DNA from: Opisthocomus hoazin
Lineage: Eukaryota; Chordata; Aves; Opisthocomiformes; Opisthocomidae
Length of the DNA stretch: 64,000 bases
Direction of reading: 5' to 3'
Assembly (NCBI RefSeq): GCF_030867145.1
Contig: NC_134417.1
Location: 6,115,577 to 6,179,576, forward strand
Shown: positions 12,901-27,000 of the stretch, piece by piece
Numbering within the stretch: the stretch's first letter is position 1
Layout of the letters: every line of letters starts with the position of its first letter
Translations under genes and position numbers: made by a program
Notes under the pieces: model-generated
Told to the model about the DNA's origin: nothing
The model's input: only the letters and a program-made list of their open reading frames with translations
The model's database searches: none

Positions 12901-15900
12901 CCATGGGATGGCTCTGAAGTAAGCACCAGTGAAGTGTAAAGGCATGCTGCAAGGATCATCAGAGCTGACATCTCTTCACCAGATGTGTTTATTTCTTAAT
13001 GCTCTGCTTCCTTGTTTGTGTGTCAATCAATGATCGTTACTCTTGTCAAAGTAGCTATAAATAGTCAGGTTTCTCCACTGACGTTAAACCTAAGGTTGTC
13101 TGGTAGTGCTGAAACCCATGAGGTAGAGGACTGTGTTGGCTGGACTTGGTCTGAGGATGCGGTGGGTGAGTCACTCCCTCTGCCAGCCCCACCACAGCAG
13201 AGATAGTGGTCCATGAGGCACAAGATGGTCCAGGAGCAAAAGCATTTTCTCCATTAGGCTCTGCTTGGAGGGATGTAAGAGCGTGACTGCACTCACTGCA
13301 GCTGGTGTGGTTTTCATGGAAGACTCGGGGCAGCTTCTGCTCAGAGGTACCGAGAACTTCAGATGCTGGCCAAAACCTTGGTCACGCAGCTAGAAAAGGA
13401 AGATGAAAGCAGGAAAAGAAACCATGCTGTGTCTTAAATTTCTGGTTCTTCACAAGCGCACTGAGAACAGCAGTGCACCAAGGCTTGAATCCACTGCTCC
13501 TGCAAACCCCAGCTCTGATCTTCTCTCCGTGGCATTCACACTATGCTCAGAGAACTGTCATGCCATCAATGTTCACTTAGAGCATCCCGCTCAAGAGAAG
13601 CAGTTGCGAAAAGGAGAGAAGCGCTGGCTGTGTGAACAGGCTGGTGCTGAACCTGTAGCAATCGACCCCAATCGTCTCCCCAGCTTGGGAACTCCTTGGT
13701 TTGCCCTCACAAAATAAAGTAGAACAGGAAAGAAAGGATCCTGTTTCCAACCTGTTTGACTATGAAAGGCTTTTTTCCTCTTGTATAAAAAAAAAATAGA
13801 AAAAAAAAAGGCACAGTTTGTTCCAAACCCAAAACTTCTCATGTTCATTTAGAATGTAGGGGAAAAAAAAACAGTTTCAGAATCATCAACTAATTTTTGA
13901 AAGGAAACAGCAGCAGATTACTTTGCTCCGAAATGATTGTTTAGGAATGCAAGCTAATCCAATAGTACTAAAAAAGCCATAATCTAAAGGAAATGTTTTG
14001 AGATTCTGAAAGGGAAATGTTGCAGCCAACCTGAGCTTGAAACTTTCCTCTGTTGATGAAGCTTTTCAAGAACAGGGCTTTTTGTCTGGATTTGGGATGG
14101 GAGTGGTTGGAGGTTTCTCAAGCTCTCCAGGTACGAGAAAGCTGAGACTACAGCAAAGCAGGACACAGATTTCAAAATTACTGTCTTTTACTCCCCCCTG
14201 CCCCACGCTTGACTCCTCCACCAGCCCATGGAGGATACGCAAAGAGGTAGTGTCCTCCTGTCAGGTAGAAGTCAAGAGCTTTAAAAACTATTCCCAGGTC
14301 TGCTGTTTACCTATTTTATGAAATGAGAGGTCTTGCCACATTTTAGTACCTATTTTTTTCTTGCTTGGAGCCCATTTATTACAGGGGGATTATTTACTTG
14401 TTCACCTTCCCTCAAGGTCTTATGGCTCCTCTCTTAATTTGCTCACACAAACTAAAATGAATCTCACCGGATGTCTTGCCCTTCCATTTTCTCCATTAAA
14501 AAAGGTGTTTTCATGAGCTGTGCCTGTGGTGACTACTTAGATTGTTCCCTGTCACCCTGGATGTGATGGTTGGAGGACTGTCCATCCCTCTTGGTCCGTG
14601 ACACGTGTGTTTGGGTCCCTCTTGCTGAAGTGGGAGTGGCTAGAGGAGGATGGAAAGTCTGATGGGACAATTCCCATGTGCATCAGCAGAAACAAAATGT
14701 CATTTCCATTGGAAACTATTTCAAGGTGTTTCAGCCTTTCAAGATGAGACGAAATCTTTCCTTGCAAAATGTCAGTTCCAGCCATTGTTCCAGTTCCACT
14801 TGCCTGTTCCAAGGAAAACAAATACATTTTGACTTGAAATGGCTAATGCTGATACCAGCTCAAAGTCAGCCCTTCCCTACCGCACGTTCAGAGTTAGGAG
14901 AGGATCTTGTGATCAAAAACTTTCTTGCTGTTTTTATTCCAGCTTCTCTAAACAGAAAGTTTCCATCACTTTTTGTACGAAGGATATCACAGCTTCGCCA
15001 TCCTGCCCTAGGTGATGCCCAGGTCCTCTTCTTGGGCTGCAGCCTGAGATGGAGCCAGAGCTGCCAGCAGCAAGGTATGGCCAAGCCGTCACCTTAATTT
15101 TGGGCTTCTAGCTGCTAAATTTCAATGCTGGAGTGAACCCCATGGCAAGAGGCACCCTGCAAAGGTATGTTGCATGGAGACTTAAAGACTATGGGGCAGC
15201 ACCTCTCCTGGAATAGCCTCTCTGGAGGAACAGGGAAATGAGGATATCTGAACTGCTTTGGGCACACAGAAATGGTTCTGTCAAAACCAATTTCCTGTAG
15301 AGCTCTACAAAACATGTGTCAGTGGGGGTTGGTGGCTGCCAGATCTCGGCATCTTGCTCACAGCCGCCTCTGCCTCGCATCCAGTGCGAGGAGAACAGGT
15401 TTTATTGGTTTGTTTTTGGTTTGCTGCTTATTGAAATTCAAGCTTTTTTATTTAGTGGGTTGACCCTTACACAGTGACAGCCAAACCACATGTGCGCACG
15501 CTCACAGTATCAGGGAAATTTGGAAGATTTCATACCAAACAAGGAGTTTTTATGAAACTTCTAAGTAGTTAGAAAAAAGAAATAAAATTAGACAATTATG
15601 CAACTTTGTTGGCACTCTTGTTGCCCTCGTCATTAAATAAGTCAATATATAATATAACAAAAATATTTTGCTGCATGTTAGTGGAGACTGAACCATTTTC
15701 ATTGCAAACACATAACTCTCATTCCATATTTAACGGTGCCCAGAGCTTCAGGACTTGCAGTGGTATGAGTACAGTCTTGTGGAATGAGATGTGCTGAATT
15801 CACTCTCTTATCCTCTTTTTATTGAGTTTAAGCTTTTTTCCAGAGGGAAGCAGACAAGCATCCAAACTTGATGGTTTAACTGTCCGTACCACAACTTCAG

Positions 15901-15959
15901 CAGGGGTCGGTTTGGAGCCATGGTCACCATGCAATATTTGGACTAGCTCCTTTCATGCA
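9986..15959. other. Intergenic DNA, nothing recognised
   Basis: This is AT-richer intergenic sequence with homopolymer A runs near 13790-13875. No exon, RNA gene or recognisable transposon was seen. The open frames are below about 140 codons and have no domains. Confidence 0.5.
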
Positions 15960-16359
15960 ATCACAGAATGTTAGGGGTTGGAAGGGACCTCTGTGGGTCA
16001 TCTAGTTCAACCCCCCTGCAGAAGCAGGGTCACCTACAGCAGGCTGCACAGGACCTTGTCCAGGCAGGTCTTGAATATCTCCAGAGAAGGAGAATCCACA
16101 ACCTCCCTGGGCAGCCTGTTCCAGGGCTCTGTCACCCTCAGAGGGAAGAAGTTCTTCCTCATGTTCAGATGGAACTTCCTCTGCTTCAGTTTGTGCCCAT
16201 TGCCCCTTGTCCTGTCACTGGACACCACTGAAAAGAGTCTGGCCCCGTCCTCCTGACACCCACCCTTGAGACTTTTGTAAGCATTTATAAGGTCCCCTCT
16301 CAGCCTTCTCTTCTTCAGGCTGAACAAGCCCAGCTCCCTCAGCCTTTCCTCATAGGAAA
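15960..16359 (-). mobile_element. CR1 LINE 3' fragment
   Basis: The copy starts at the reverse-complemented CR1 terminus (TCACAGAATG, then GGTTGGAAGGGACCTCTGTG) and ends in the conserved stretch encoding the end of ORF2. On the - strand, 16034-16327 reads as a decayed CR1 ORF2 C-terminus with the motifs [10 protein letters not shown] and SDRTRGNG. It is a different subfamily from the copy at 9584 and nearly the same as the copy at 41953. Confidence 0.92.
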
Positions 16360-19300
16360 TGCAGTAATATTCATTAAAGCTTTTGTCTACTTAATTTTTT
16401 TTTTCAATTTCCATTCAAATGGGGCTGCCAGAGAACTCTGAGGTCTTTTAGAGGTGACAGAGCAGCTAAATAAAATAATTTCCAAGATTAAAGGTTAATA
16501 TATCCAACAAGCATCAGCTCTTCGAGGAGGTGAAGATTTCCAGTGGGACGTGACAGATGTGGGCACATGGGTCTTCCTGTCTCCAAAACCATGAAGACTA
16601 TCTCAGCACTTCTGCCGCTTTGCGTGGCTTTTGTGGGGATTCTAATCATGTCACTCTCTTGTCTATAAGAGAGCAGAGACTCATTGCTAGGAGTGAATAA
16701 GACAAGAGGGTGCCGCATTGCTTGTGGTGCTGCATCTCACACATCGCCTGCCAGACCTTTGCAACAGGAGGAGGAGGCTGGAACGTGAGCTCTCAATCAG
16801 CTCTTTTCCTGGAGAGGCCAGTGTTTCTGGATTGCACCCGACAGAGCAGTTGCTGAGGTAGGTGATGCTGAGATGCCACCTCTTTCCCTGTGCTGGGATG
16901 TGTCACCTGGTAGCAGCCAGGGTGTGGGATATCGTTCTGGATAGCAGCCTCCTTCAGCTGCTCAAGGTCTGATTCGGTCACACCTCTTCCCCTCACCCCT
17001 TAGGATGGCATCTCTCTAGACCTGCTACTATGGGTTTAACAACATACCTATGTGCAGCAGCAGGTTTTGGTGCTGCTGGTTGCAGTTGTTTTGGTGTGAA
17101 ATAACAGAATTGCCCTGCAACCGATTTCAAGGCACAGGAGAGCCTGGAAAAGTCTGTCTCTCCTGGGTATGTAGGTCTGTGGAGGAATCAGGGTTAAGGA
17201 ATTTCACAAAAATACTTGAGACTCTACCTTTCTAGGCTGCAGACATCTTGCTTAGGGGCACTGCTCTTGAAATATTTACCAACTGTAAAGTTTATTGGCA
17301 GAGTTAAATTAGACTGTCTCATCATGATCACTTGAAGCAATTTCAAGGAAATGCAATCCTGCTTTGAATGGCACAGTCAGATCCTTGTCTGCTTCATTTA
17401 ATTGCTTTTACTACAGGATGCTGATGCTTTAGATTGCAAATCCTTCGAGGCAAGGACTGTCTCTTTGTTCTGGGTTTGCAGAACACATCCTGCAGCAAAG
17501 GCCAGGGCTCTGGCCTGACTACAAACATCGGGTTATTCTGAATGTTGTACTTAGAGAGTGCCAGGAGGGCTTTGTGGTTGTGGCTGGAGGGTGTGAAGGT
17601 CACAGGGTCCTCACTGGCACAGCCCTGCTGGGTGCTGACCCGATATTCACAGCACCCCCATGGCTCTGAGTGATGCACATCACCTTCCATCCCTGCGATG
17701 GCTCTTGCTTATGGTGGGGCAGCATTTATGGTGCATGCAAATGTCATGCAAATGACAGTAGCTGGGGTGTGTGTGGAATAAATCATCTTAATTTCAATCT
17801 CTTACCTCCTCCTCTTACCAACCTTCAGGGTTTCTTGTCTGGAACGTGCTGAGCAAAAGGCCCCGAATTGCACCTGGGGGCTGGCACCCCCAAAAGCCGT
17901 TACAGAGAAAAGAGAAGGCAGAAGGGGTGGCTGGCCCAGCAGGAACCCACCACAATAATCCACACATCAGGTCATCTCCAGTTTAACTGAGGAGCCTCTG
18001 GTGTATTACAGCAGGGATTCAAATGATGGTGAAACTCAAGTGGCGTCATTATAAACAAGGCTTACTCTGAACCAGAAAAGGCAGAGGAAAAGAAAGTGGC
18101 TGTTGAGATGTGACATCAGGCACCACCAGGGCTCATTTAAAAACATTTCCTCCACTCCCCTGTTCACTTACAGCGCTTTCAAAAGTGGAGGAGATCTCTG
18201 CTTCCCTCTCTGCTCTTCTTAAAGACTCAACCTGCCAAAATCACAGCCTCCTAGTTTCCAGGCTCTGCAATCACCCTCACGGTGCAATCGCAGCCCTGCA
18301 AAGCTCTCCTTCCCTTTTATTCCTCCAGAATGCACCTTTCTCCTGCCATTGCCCTGCAATGAGGCTTGTCTGATCGACTGGGTTTGCACATGGGATGGAG
18401 AGCACAACAGAGTTGCTTAACGTATGAGTTAGTCACCAGTACAGACAAATACCCTCTGCTTCAGGTTAGCTGGTTGCGGGCAGCCAACCACGGGAAGGAT
18501 GCTTTAGTGCTGACGCGCACCTCTTCCATCATCTTCAGTATAAATTAGCTGCTCTCCCATCCTGACTTGACCTCAGTCCTAATCTTTGGGCATGGCTGGC
18601 TTCTCTGTGGGACTGGCAGTGGCCTCGGATGGAGGGTAAGCAGCATCGCGTCCCGCTCTGGGACTCAGCTGCTGCTTGTCCCAAAAGCTTCTCTGTAAGT
18701 GCCTCTCCACTGTGGGGACCGTTGTGCCCCCTCCCAAAGGGGTGGACTGCCTTCTCAGGTGCTGGTAAACCACCTTTCCCTTCACTCTCCATCCCCAGGA
18801 GCAGGTTGGGCTGAGAATCAGCCAAGCCTGTTCTTCAGGTATGGCTGTGTACCTCCCTCTGACCAGTATTTCTGCTCCAGATCAAATATGTGTCGCTGGC
18901 AAATTAAACCCAGCCTTGTCACGGTCTGTAATTTCCATTGCAGCCACAGGCACTGGCAGCAACAGCTGGTGCACGCTGCCCGCCCCGTCCCCTTTGGTCC
19001 CTGTCCCCCAGTGCGCTGCACCACCAGCTCTGGAGAATAAATGGGATTTCCAGGGGATGGGTTTGGCGTGCTGGTCTGCAACTGCAGGGACTGGCCCTGG
19101 TAGCGCAGGGGCTTGTTTTTAATCCACATTCCCAGAGCAATGTTTGTACTTGCAGGTCTGAAACCCTCCAGGAGCCTGGGGGCTTCATGTTTGCTTCTGC
19201 AGAGGCTTGTGCTGTCCTGGTGCTTGCGTACAGCACGTAAACTGGGGGTCAAGCGGCTCCAGGAAGTTTGTTTTTAAGCTGTGTGAGGTTCCTGAGTAAA

Positions 19301-20179
19301 TACAGCGATCACCTTTCGCTCCCTTCCTAACCCTGCTTGCAACAGCAAAGCAGGAGACCCAGCACATGTCGGGTGATGATAACCTCTAGGGCTGCTCATT
19401 ATATGAGCTGTATCTAGGGCTCTGATCCTGCTTTTGTTCCTTCCTCTCTCTTGCAGAGCCTCCCCGGGTCTTCCCAACACGATATGTGTCTCTGAGTCTC
19501 TGTCCACCGTCACATCATCCTCACAACTCCTCCCATGGCTGAGGATGTGGTAGGATCTTTATCACCGCTATGTCTGAAAAGACAGAAGTTCACTTGGATC
19601 TCATCTAACTCCCTTACTGTGCTGAGCCAGGGGGTCCTGAGGTCCAGGCCCTTTTCCAGCCTCTGATTTTATCCAATGACAGAGAATTTTCCAGGCTGGG
19701 GTATGTGTGCAGCCTTGCTATGGGCTTCCCTGTTATTGCTGGATCACATGAAGCCACCAAAGAGTTTGGAAGGCAGCTCAGTCTTCTGGGTCCACACCTT
19801 TGGATCTGGGGAAATAACTTCTGACCTAGCAGGAACCAGGTTCCTTGGGATGTCTGACCACACAGCTCACATTTTGCCAGCTCCAGAATAGGGAAATGAG
19901 TTCCTTGGCCCATTGTTCCCTTGGGGCTGGGGCCATCTGGCTCCAGACCATGGATGGTGCTTCAAGAAAGTCTGTACAAAATGAAATACTGACTGCAGAA
20001 GTCCAAGTCTCAGTCTTAAGTCACTGATAGGGCAGCTGCTGGGAAAGAAACACTTTCTTTTAAGAAGGATCTGTTGGTCTAGCTTTGAACGTAGCAGGGA
20101 CTGTCCTACTGTGCATGCATAGCACAGCAGGAAGTCATCTTCCATGCTAGGATGCAGTTTCTCTTCATCTAAGGGGGCA
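16360..20179. other. Intergenic DNA, nothing recognised
   Basis: No coding exon or repeat family was recognised. Around 17742-17757 there is a short direct repeat of ATGCAAATG(T/A)C, which includes an octamer-like ATGCAAAT. This is a weak regulatory hint only. Confidence 0.45.
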
Positions 20180-20246
20180 GGAAGATCTCCTAGTTGGACT
20201 CAATGATCCTTATAGGTCCCTTCCCACTCGAGGTATTCTATGATTC
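20180..20246 (+). mobile_element. Short CR1 3' tail
   Basis: Only the last 65 or so bases of a CR1 element remain, in sense orientation. They comprise the block CTAGTTGGACTCAATGATCC, the GGTCCCTTCC block and the terminal TTCTATGATTC. The 5' end is heavily truncated and no coding sequence is left. Confidence 0.8.
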
Positions 20247-23200
20247 AGTGTTGGTGGGTACACATCACCTTTTAAAGCCCAGTGGGCAAATGATCATTGA
20301 GAATAATAGGTTGGGGATACCATGGAGGAAAACTGAGATGCTTCGGTCCCTGCCAGAGTGAAAGCTGGTGGTAAAGCAGAGCTAGTCTGGTCCTCACCCC
20401 ATGAAATCTTCAACCCACTGCTTAACAGAAAAAAGTAAAGAGGATGATGTGGGGAAAGAGAAGAGCTATGCTCACGTTAAAAGACTTTGACCTAATCTCT
20501 TTCCCAGCAGATGAGAAGTGGCTTTTGAGGGTTCTGATGTTCTGTGAACGAGGTGATCATCCCCTGGCAGCAGAGAGGAACCTGCCTCAGTTTCTGCATA
20601 GGTACACTGATATAAGTTTGGTCTGCCCATGGGAAACATGCCTCATGGGCAGGTTTCAGCTGATGGCTTGTTTTGGATGAGGAGAGATGGCGTGGCAGAA
20701 GATGAACTGGTGGTCTACATGAAGGGCTGTGGGCCTGATTCAGCTTTCCTGGTTGAAACTGCTGGTTCCCACTCAGCAGCAGTGACCTCTTCTCCTTCCA
20801 GCTGATGTCTTGGCCAAGGGAGCATGAGTGCTGCAGGAGGAACTCATTTCAAAGGCTGAGAAAGAAGTGCAGCCCCAAGGGCTGTGTGAAACAAACCAAA
20901 CCCTGTCGATGTGTGATCTTTCCTGCCAGGCACTTAACATCAACCATATCACCCTAACAAAGCATGATGAGAAGAATTTGAAACCAGACTCTCCTCCCCT
21001 TGTCAGCACTGCTGTAAATCACTTTCCTCCTGTGCACTCGTTTGCAGGCCGAAATGTTCCTTGCCAAGGCTGTAGCCCTGCAGGAATGAAAATGCAGTGC
21101 AGAATCCTCAAAAAAAGGCAAAAGTCCTACTTTCTCATGTGCATATCATTTTTTTTTACTCCTGTTGCACAATCTGTTGTCTAAGATCCATAATTTAAAA
21201 GCAATGTGGGCATAAGAAAGCTCTAGCTGGTATCTACAGGAGCTGAATTTGTGCCCAAGGAATGGAATTTCTCTTCTGGTGGGATATAGGCTTGGGAGAT
21301 GTCAGTAGTGCTCTCTGATGGTCCCATCTAGGAGGACAGAGCATGCTCAGGATAGCTCTTTGCTTTTTGCTGCAAGACAAAGCATCTGCGCTGGCCGTGG
21401 GGAACCTCATGGAGCTGCTGCAGCACACCAAGTACTGGATGCGTCCTTAAATTATGCCTGCCTTTAATAGCTGAAACCACCGCGACCGGACTTTTAAATT
21501 TAGATTTGTCAGCTTTCATTGTACTATTCACTACAGCTAGATAAGCTGCCAAGGCTTTGGTAATGCTCTTTCCTTAGGAAAAATAGTTGCTGGAGTTTAT
21601 TCATGGGAGAGTAGACCAAGGCACTGTGTGGCGTGGGTAAGCAAGGTGTGCAGCCCCACGGGGAGGTCTCCAGCGCTGTAAGTGGCTCGCAGCTGGGTGT
21701 GAAGCAGGTGTCTTCTTGCCTTACCTATTGCAAGAGCTGCAGGCTGAGAAATACAATGGCAGCATGGATTGCCAGCACGATTTCTTCCTGTCCTCCAGCA
21801 AATCAGCCCTGCTGGGGCTTCCCTCCGTGTCCGAGATCTAGCAGGGTCTTGCTGTGGTGTGGCCAGACCTGGGGAGCACAGTGCTGCCTGGGGACCCAGG
21901 TCCTTTGGTTCAGAGCATGTCGGAGGCTGCCCCAGCCTCCGTCCCTTCCTTGGCCAGCCGGGATGTGTGGTTGGTTCCTACCAAGGACCCGCATCCCCGT
22001 GGGGCAGCAACGTCCATCCCACAGGGGTGTTTACTACCAGCTGCATGCAGAGAGCCCCGATTCCCTTTTGCTTCCCCTTGCAGGGGTTAATTAAACCCAT
22101 TGGCACGGGGTTCCCAACCCCATCCATGGGATGTGATGTCGGGGCAGGGGCATTTCTGCCCGCTGCCAGGCAGGGCACAGGCTTGTTGGGCTTTGCGCCT
22201 CTTCCCCGGTATGTCTCGCTGTGTGGAGACACGTTTGTATGGAAAAATCTGAAGTTAGGGGCTGAAACAGCTGCTGTGTGGAGGTGGTTGTTATAACAAA
22301 GCGAGCGTCACGGGTATCTGCAGAATAAACTGAAAAGACAGAGCTGCTAGCGAGCGGGTCAGGCATTGCGTGAAAAATGAGCTCAGCAGCCTGTCAGGCT
22401 TGCAGGGAGGATGGGAGATGAGCAGAGGAGATGTTGGCTCGCTTGAGCTTTTCTGTCGGTGAGGCTGAAACTCTTTCTCTTGCCGTTGTGTGGCAGATAA
22501 AAGGGCTCGGCTGACTCTGATGGGGGAAAGGGTCTCTTCACATTGGGTCCTGGCCCCACATCTAGAAAATTAAGGCATGGGAGTGGAAAAAGAGAGATGG
22601 GAAAAATGGGATGCTTTTTTTTGCCACCCACAGGCCTGTGATGCCCACCTGTCCCTGCAAGCAGTGCTTCTGGGACAGGGTTAGGAAACCGGGAAGCTGA
22701 CCACCGAAAGTAGCTCTTTCTATCTCAGCAACGCTAATTTTCACGCTGCTTTCAAGCCCTGTGCCTGATAAGACCGGTGCTGGACCCCAAAGGTCCTGAC
22801 CTGGGGGTCCTCTCGCAGCATGGCTTGGGCGAGGCGGGAGGCAGGGAGCACCCACGGAGCCTCTCCCACGGGTGCAATGCACCCTCTCGTGGCGAGCGCC
22901 CACGGTGGGTGCCTGGGCAGGGCACGGGTGTTGGGTGCCCACGGAGCGGGGCTCGGCTCCTTGGCATCATACTGGGGGGTACATAGGGGGCCCGCCAGCC
23001 CTCCCATGGAGAAACCATTTGAGGAGCTGGGATTTGGTTTCTCCAGGCTCAGGGCACACCAAGGTGGGCTCCACCATTTCCCACGGGGTCCCCGTGTGTC
23101 TCTCCTCCCCTTAATTTATGCAGGGAAAAGCAAGCATGTTGACAAAATGCTTGAAGCTGGCTTCCCCTCAGCTGGGATTAACCTGCCCTTCTCTCCCTGA

Positions 23201-23440
23201 CACTTCCTCCCTGTCAGGAGCCTGAAAAATAAATCAGTGCTTTGCATAAACAAAGCCCTGGAGAGTTATTGGTAAAAAACCCCAGTGCTCAGGAGCTTCA
23301 CAAATGCTGTTTTTTCCATGGGAGAAAAGCAGGAGAAGGGGGTTGGTTGTTTGGTTTTTCTTCTCTGTAACCCCTTAACCCAGGGAGGGATTTCTCTGTC
23401 TGACCACCCATTTTCCCCTCTCCCACCACCTGGGAGCCAA
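20247..23440. other. Upstream flank of SLCO2A1
   Basis: This is intergenic sequence that becomes GC-richer towards the SLCO2A1 promoter. A short open frame in 21340-21444 on the + strand reads like protein but has no recognised relative. No repeat family was identified. Confidence 0.45.
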
Positions 23441-23800
23441 ATCTCAGTTTGTTGAAAGGTGCCTCCCCTTCCGCTCGCCCCGTCAGGGGGACCTGAATTA
23501 AAACACCACTCGCTTTCCCTGTGGGAAGGCTGCGTTGGTGGTGGCTGGTTCGGACGTGAGCACAACGGAGGGGAGCTGCTGCAGGGCTGAGCGGTCGGGG
23601 CGCTGGGTGTCCCCACGGGTGGGCAATCATCGTCGCACCGCCATGGTCCCCATCCCCAAACCGGCCGGGGCTCGGCGAGCCCTCGCTCCCACCTTCTCCC
23701 TGCACGCTGGCGTTAGCTTCCTGCGACTTTAAAGTTCCCTCGGTGCACAAAGCAGAAGAGGGAGGAGAAAGGGTTTCATCATCGCTCCCGAGAGCAGACT

Positions 23801-23807
23801 TATAAAA
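23801..23807 (+). promoter_or_regulatory. SLCO2A1: TATA box of SLCO2A1
   Basis: TATAAAA stands about 150 bases upstream of the start codon. Transcription would be expected to start about 25-30 bases downstream, near 23830, giving a 5' leader of about 125 bases without an upstream ATG. The start site is inferred, not seen. Confidence 0.6.
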
Positions 23808-23829
23808 ACTTTGCGCTCACGCTGCCCGC

Positions 23830-24044
23830 CTCATTCGCGGGCTTGGAGAGTTTTCAGCACGGACCCTGCGTGCTGCCAGCGGCGGGACAGGCCGGAGAGG
23901 GACGGGAGCCCGTGTGCAGCCCAGCTATTTGGGGCTCCCCAGGAAGCCCCCACGATGGGAGTCCACCCCGAAGCCGGCAAATCCCCCGCCGACGTCCCCA
24001 AAAGCTCCAGCACCTGCTCCCGGAGTATCTTCTGCAACATCAAG
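23830..24044 (+). other. SLCO2A1: SLCO2A1 exon 1 (5' leader plus residues 1-30)
   Basis: The coding part is 23955-24044 and ends in SIFCNIK followed by donor GTAAGG. It encodes the cytoplasmic N-terminus. The 5' boundary is inferred from the TATA box and may be off by some tens of bases. Confidence 0.85.
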
Positions 24045-27000
24045 GTAAGGAGTGGTGCCTGGCAGGGATGCACCGCTTCCCCGGCGGGGAGGGAGGAGGA
24101 TGCTTGCGCCGAGAGTGACCCCAACCCATCCCACGGGTCCCCGCATCCCCGATACAAACCACCAGTAAAATGAAAGGTGTTTGCGAAGATGCAGAATTTG
24201 AAAGTCAGCTCCTCGGGCGGTCCTGGTTAACGCCACTGAGGTCTGTTCTGCTCAGGACACGGGAAGGGCTGGGGGGCTCGGTGGGTTTCGGAGCGGTACC
24301 CTGCACGGCGCGTGGGTCTTGTGCCCTGTGGAAGCGGGGTGGGCGGCTCTCCGTGGGCTGCAGAGCTTACCCACGGCGTCCGGTACACGGTGTGCTGCTG
24401 CTTAGGGAATGATTAACCACATCCTGGTGCGAAAAGAAAACACTGCCCTATAATGACACTGATTTGCTTCAAAAACCTTGGTGAGCAGGGCGTTTTGAGT
24501 GACGGAAGCCAAATCTCGGCGGGTTGCAGTGGGTTTTCTGGTGTTGGCTGCCCAGTTACTCATCTGGCCCTATTAACAAGGCAAGAGCTGTCATCCTAAA
24601 GCCAGTCCCTGCCTGAGCTTCAGGCTCTGGAGTCACTGCCTGCGTGAGAAAACGCCAGCCACCCTGGCCACCTCTCATGTTTAAAACCCTGCTAGCCATT
24701 GGGCTTTTACATCACCCCTCGCCGGTCTTTTTTTACCCATGTGGCACATTTTGGCCCATTTTTGGATAGGCAACAAGGCTGTGGCACGTGCTGGTTCCTG
24801 TCTCCGAGACATCCGCCTGCGTTGGCCAGGATTTCCCTGGGTGGGGGGGATTTTCGTGCCTTGCTTGGCAGCACCTCGGCATCCGAAGCAGCCGGGTGCA
24901 GTTTTGGGGAATGGCGGCTCCCAGCAGCACCTGCCCACGGGCAGAGCATCTTTGGATACGTGAGAGGGGCCACCAGCTGGCAGGACCCCCTTGTGCTGGT
25001 GCTGCCGGTCGTGCCCGGGGCTGGGGTGTGATTTCCCACTAGCGTTATTGAATATGAGCGTGTGTTTGCTTCGAGGAAGGGTTTGTCAGCATTTCCCAGC
25101 TAAGCGTGTTTTCAGGAGTGCGCAGCCACAAGGTAGGGCATCGCCATCCGGGATGCTTTTGGGTTTGTTTTGCCACCCATCTTTCCTCACCTTGCATGAA
25201 GGATGGCACAGCCCACTCCTCTTTAGGCTGTGCTTGCTTGGCGTTGGTTTCTGAGCAGCAAAAGTTTCACCAGGTTGTGGGGCCCCAGCAGTTCAGTCGG
25301 GGTGCCGTGGGGATGCTGTAGGATAGCGAGGGACTGTTCCCAACAGGCTGCTCCTCCTCCTGGGCGCTCCCAGGGCTGGAGGCATCATCCCAGATGAGGT
25401 CTTCTAGTCCTACGCCCCTGAATCCTGAGCTGGGCTATTCCAGCAGGTGACTTGATGGCCTTTTTTGGCTGTGAGCTCCAGGAGGAAGAGCTTGAGATTA
25501 GCCTGGGTAATTTAGGGCTGCCCCTGGGCTACCCTGACATGCCTCTGGAGGGGACTGATGACCTGACCCCGTCTCTGGTGGCGGTGCAAAAGGTGGCCCT
25601 ACCCTCCTTCGGGCTGCTCCAGTAATGACCGCGGCTCAGGGTGAGTAATGTCACCCAAAACCAGAGACCTTCTTCTGCAATTCATGCTCTTTCCTGGAAA
25701 TATGTACAGCTCCCTTCAGCTGCGTGCTTTCAAAAATATCCTGGAACTGAAAAAGCATTGCCAAACTTGATGCCTTTTTCAGGATGTAAAATTTTAGGGT
25801 TAAAAAAAAAGCCCCCAAAAATGTTAATCCATTTCTGGATGTGGGCTGTGCATGCTGCAGGAGCCGGGCACCACACACGCCCAAGGATACGTGGTCAGGG
25901 GCTGTGTCCAGGACCTCTTTGGGTCCTTGGCTGAGGGCAGATGACACAGGGATGTCACTTAGCTGGTGGCAGGAGCTCTGGCTGTGCCAGGAGGTGCATG
26001 GCTGTCTGCCTGCACCCGTCAGCTCCAGCTCGAATTCCCCAGTGTCTGGTGCTGGCTGGAGGGCTCAAGTCTTGTTTTCAAAATGAGCAAGGAGCCTGAA
26101 GCTCCCCAGACCAGCCAGGTACCCACCACTGTGCCCATCCGCAGGGTCCTAGGAGGTGATTTTGGAGGGAGAGGTGGTGCTGCAGCGCCTGGTGTGGCAA
26201 CCATGTGTGGGACCACGTGCAGAGTGACCCCAGGAGCAGGAGATGCCATCAGGTACCCCCACCTCCCACCTACCCTGGCTGGTGCAAATACAGCTGCACT
26301 AAGGGAAAAACAGCGTGTGAAAAGAAGCACTTTAGTTTTAAAACTTCAGGAGGTTTTTGCTAAATCGAGGGGAACCAGCCCAAACCGAGGGGAACGAACC
26401 CTTCATTTAGCACAGCCCAACACTGGCACCATGCAAGCACATTAAGGAACGTTTTGAGCTCTATCAAAGCATGCTTGTTGGCATCAAACAGATGATAGGT
26501 ACCATCTGGGTTGTGGGGAGTCAGGACACCCATCCCTTGATGAAAAGTTCTTGCTTTTAAGAGCAAATGTCTGTAAATTGACAGGCAATGACATCTGCTG
26601 CCCTTTCCTGACCTGTTCACTCTTCCTGTGCTGTGACATTTGTGTTAAAAATATATATACATTAAAAAAACAGCTGCTTCAAGGTAGGAAAGCACTAGCC
26701 TCTGTGCTGTTGTCAGTCCTCTCAGCTCCAAGAAATTAGTGGAAAATCAAAGTGCCACAACTGAATCTCCAGGTTTAGGAAGTTGTTCTGTTGTGAATGG
26801 GTCGTCAGAGGGCAAGGCCTGCACAAACATCTCGGTTTATGTGGCTTTGTAGCTCTTGTTTGTACGAGAAGCCATTGGCACTGCAAATAACGCATTGTGT
26901 AAAGTCTTCATTCAGCACCTAATTGTGTGGGAAGCTGTTGGCATCATCCCACACAGAGACAGGTACTGTAAAGGGGTTTAAATTAATTAGACACAGCACC

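Larger units (their letters stand above)
23440..24400 (+). promoter_or_regulatory. SLCO2A1: SLCO2A1 CpG-rich promoter region
   Basis: CpG density rises around the first exon and stays high into the start of intron 1. The region contains the TATA box at 23801, a GC-rich 5' leader and the start codon at 23955. A promoter is inferred from its position directly upstream of a verified first coding exon. I did not assign individual factor sites. Confidence 0.65.

Noticed and set aside
21340-21444. Short protein-like tail ending LMELLQHTKYWMRP before a TAA
   Set aside because: It reads like a terminal exon, but the possible acceptor is a poor CAAG and I know no protein with this ending. Too short to support.
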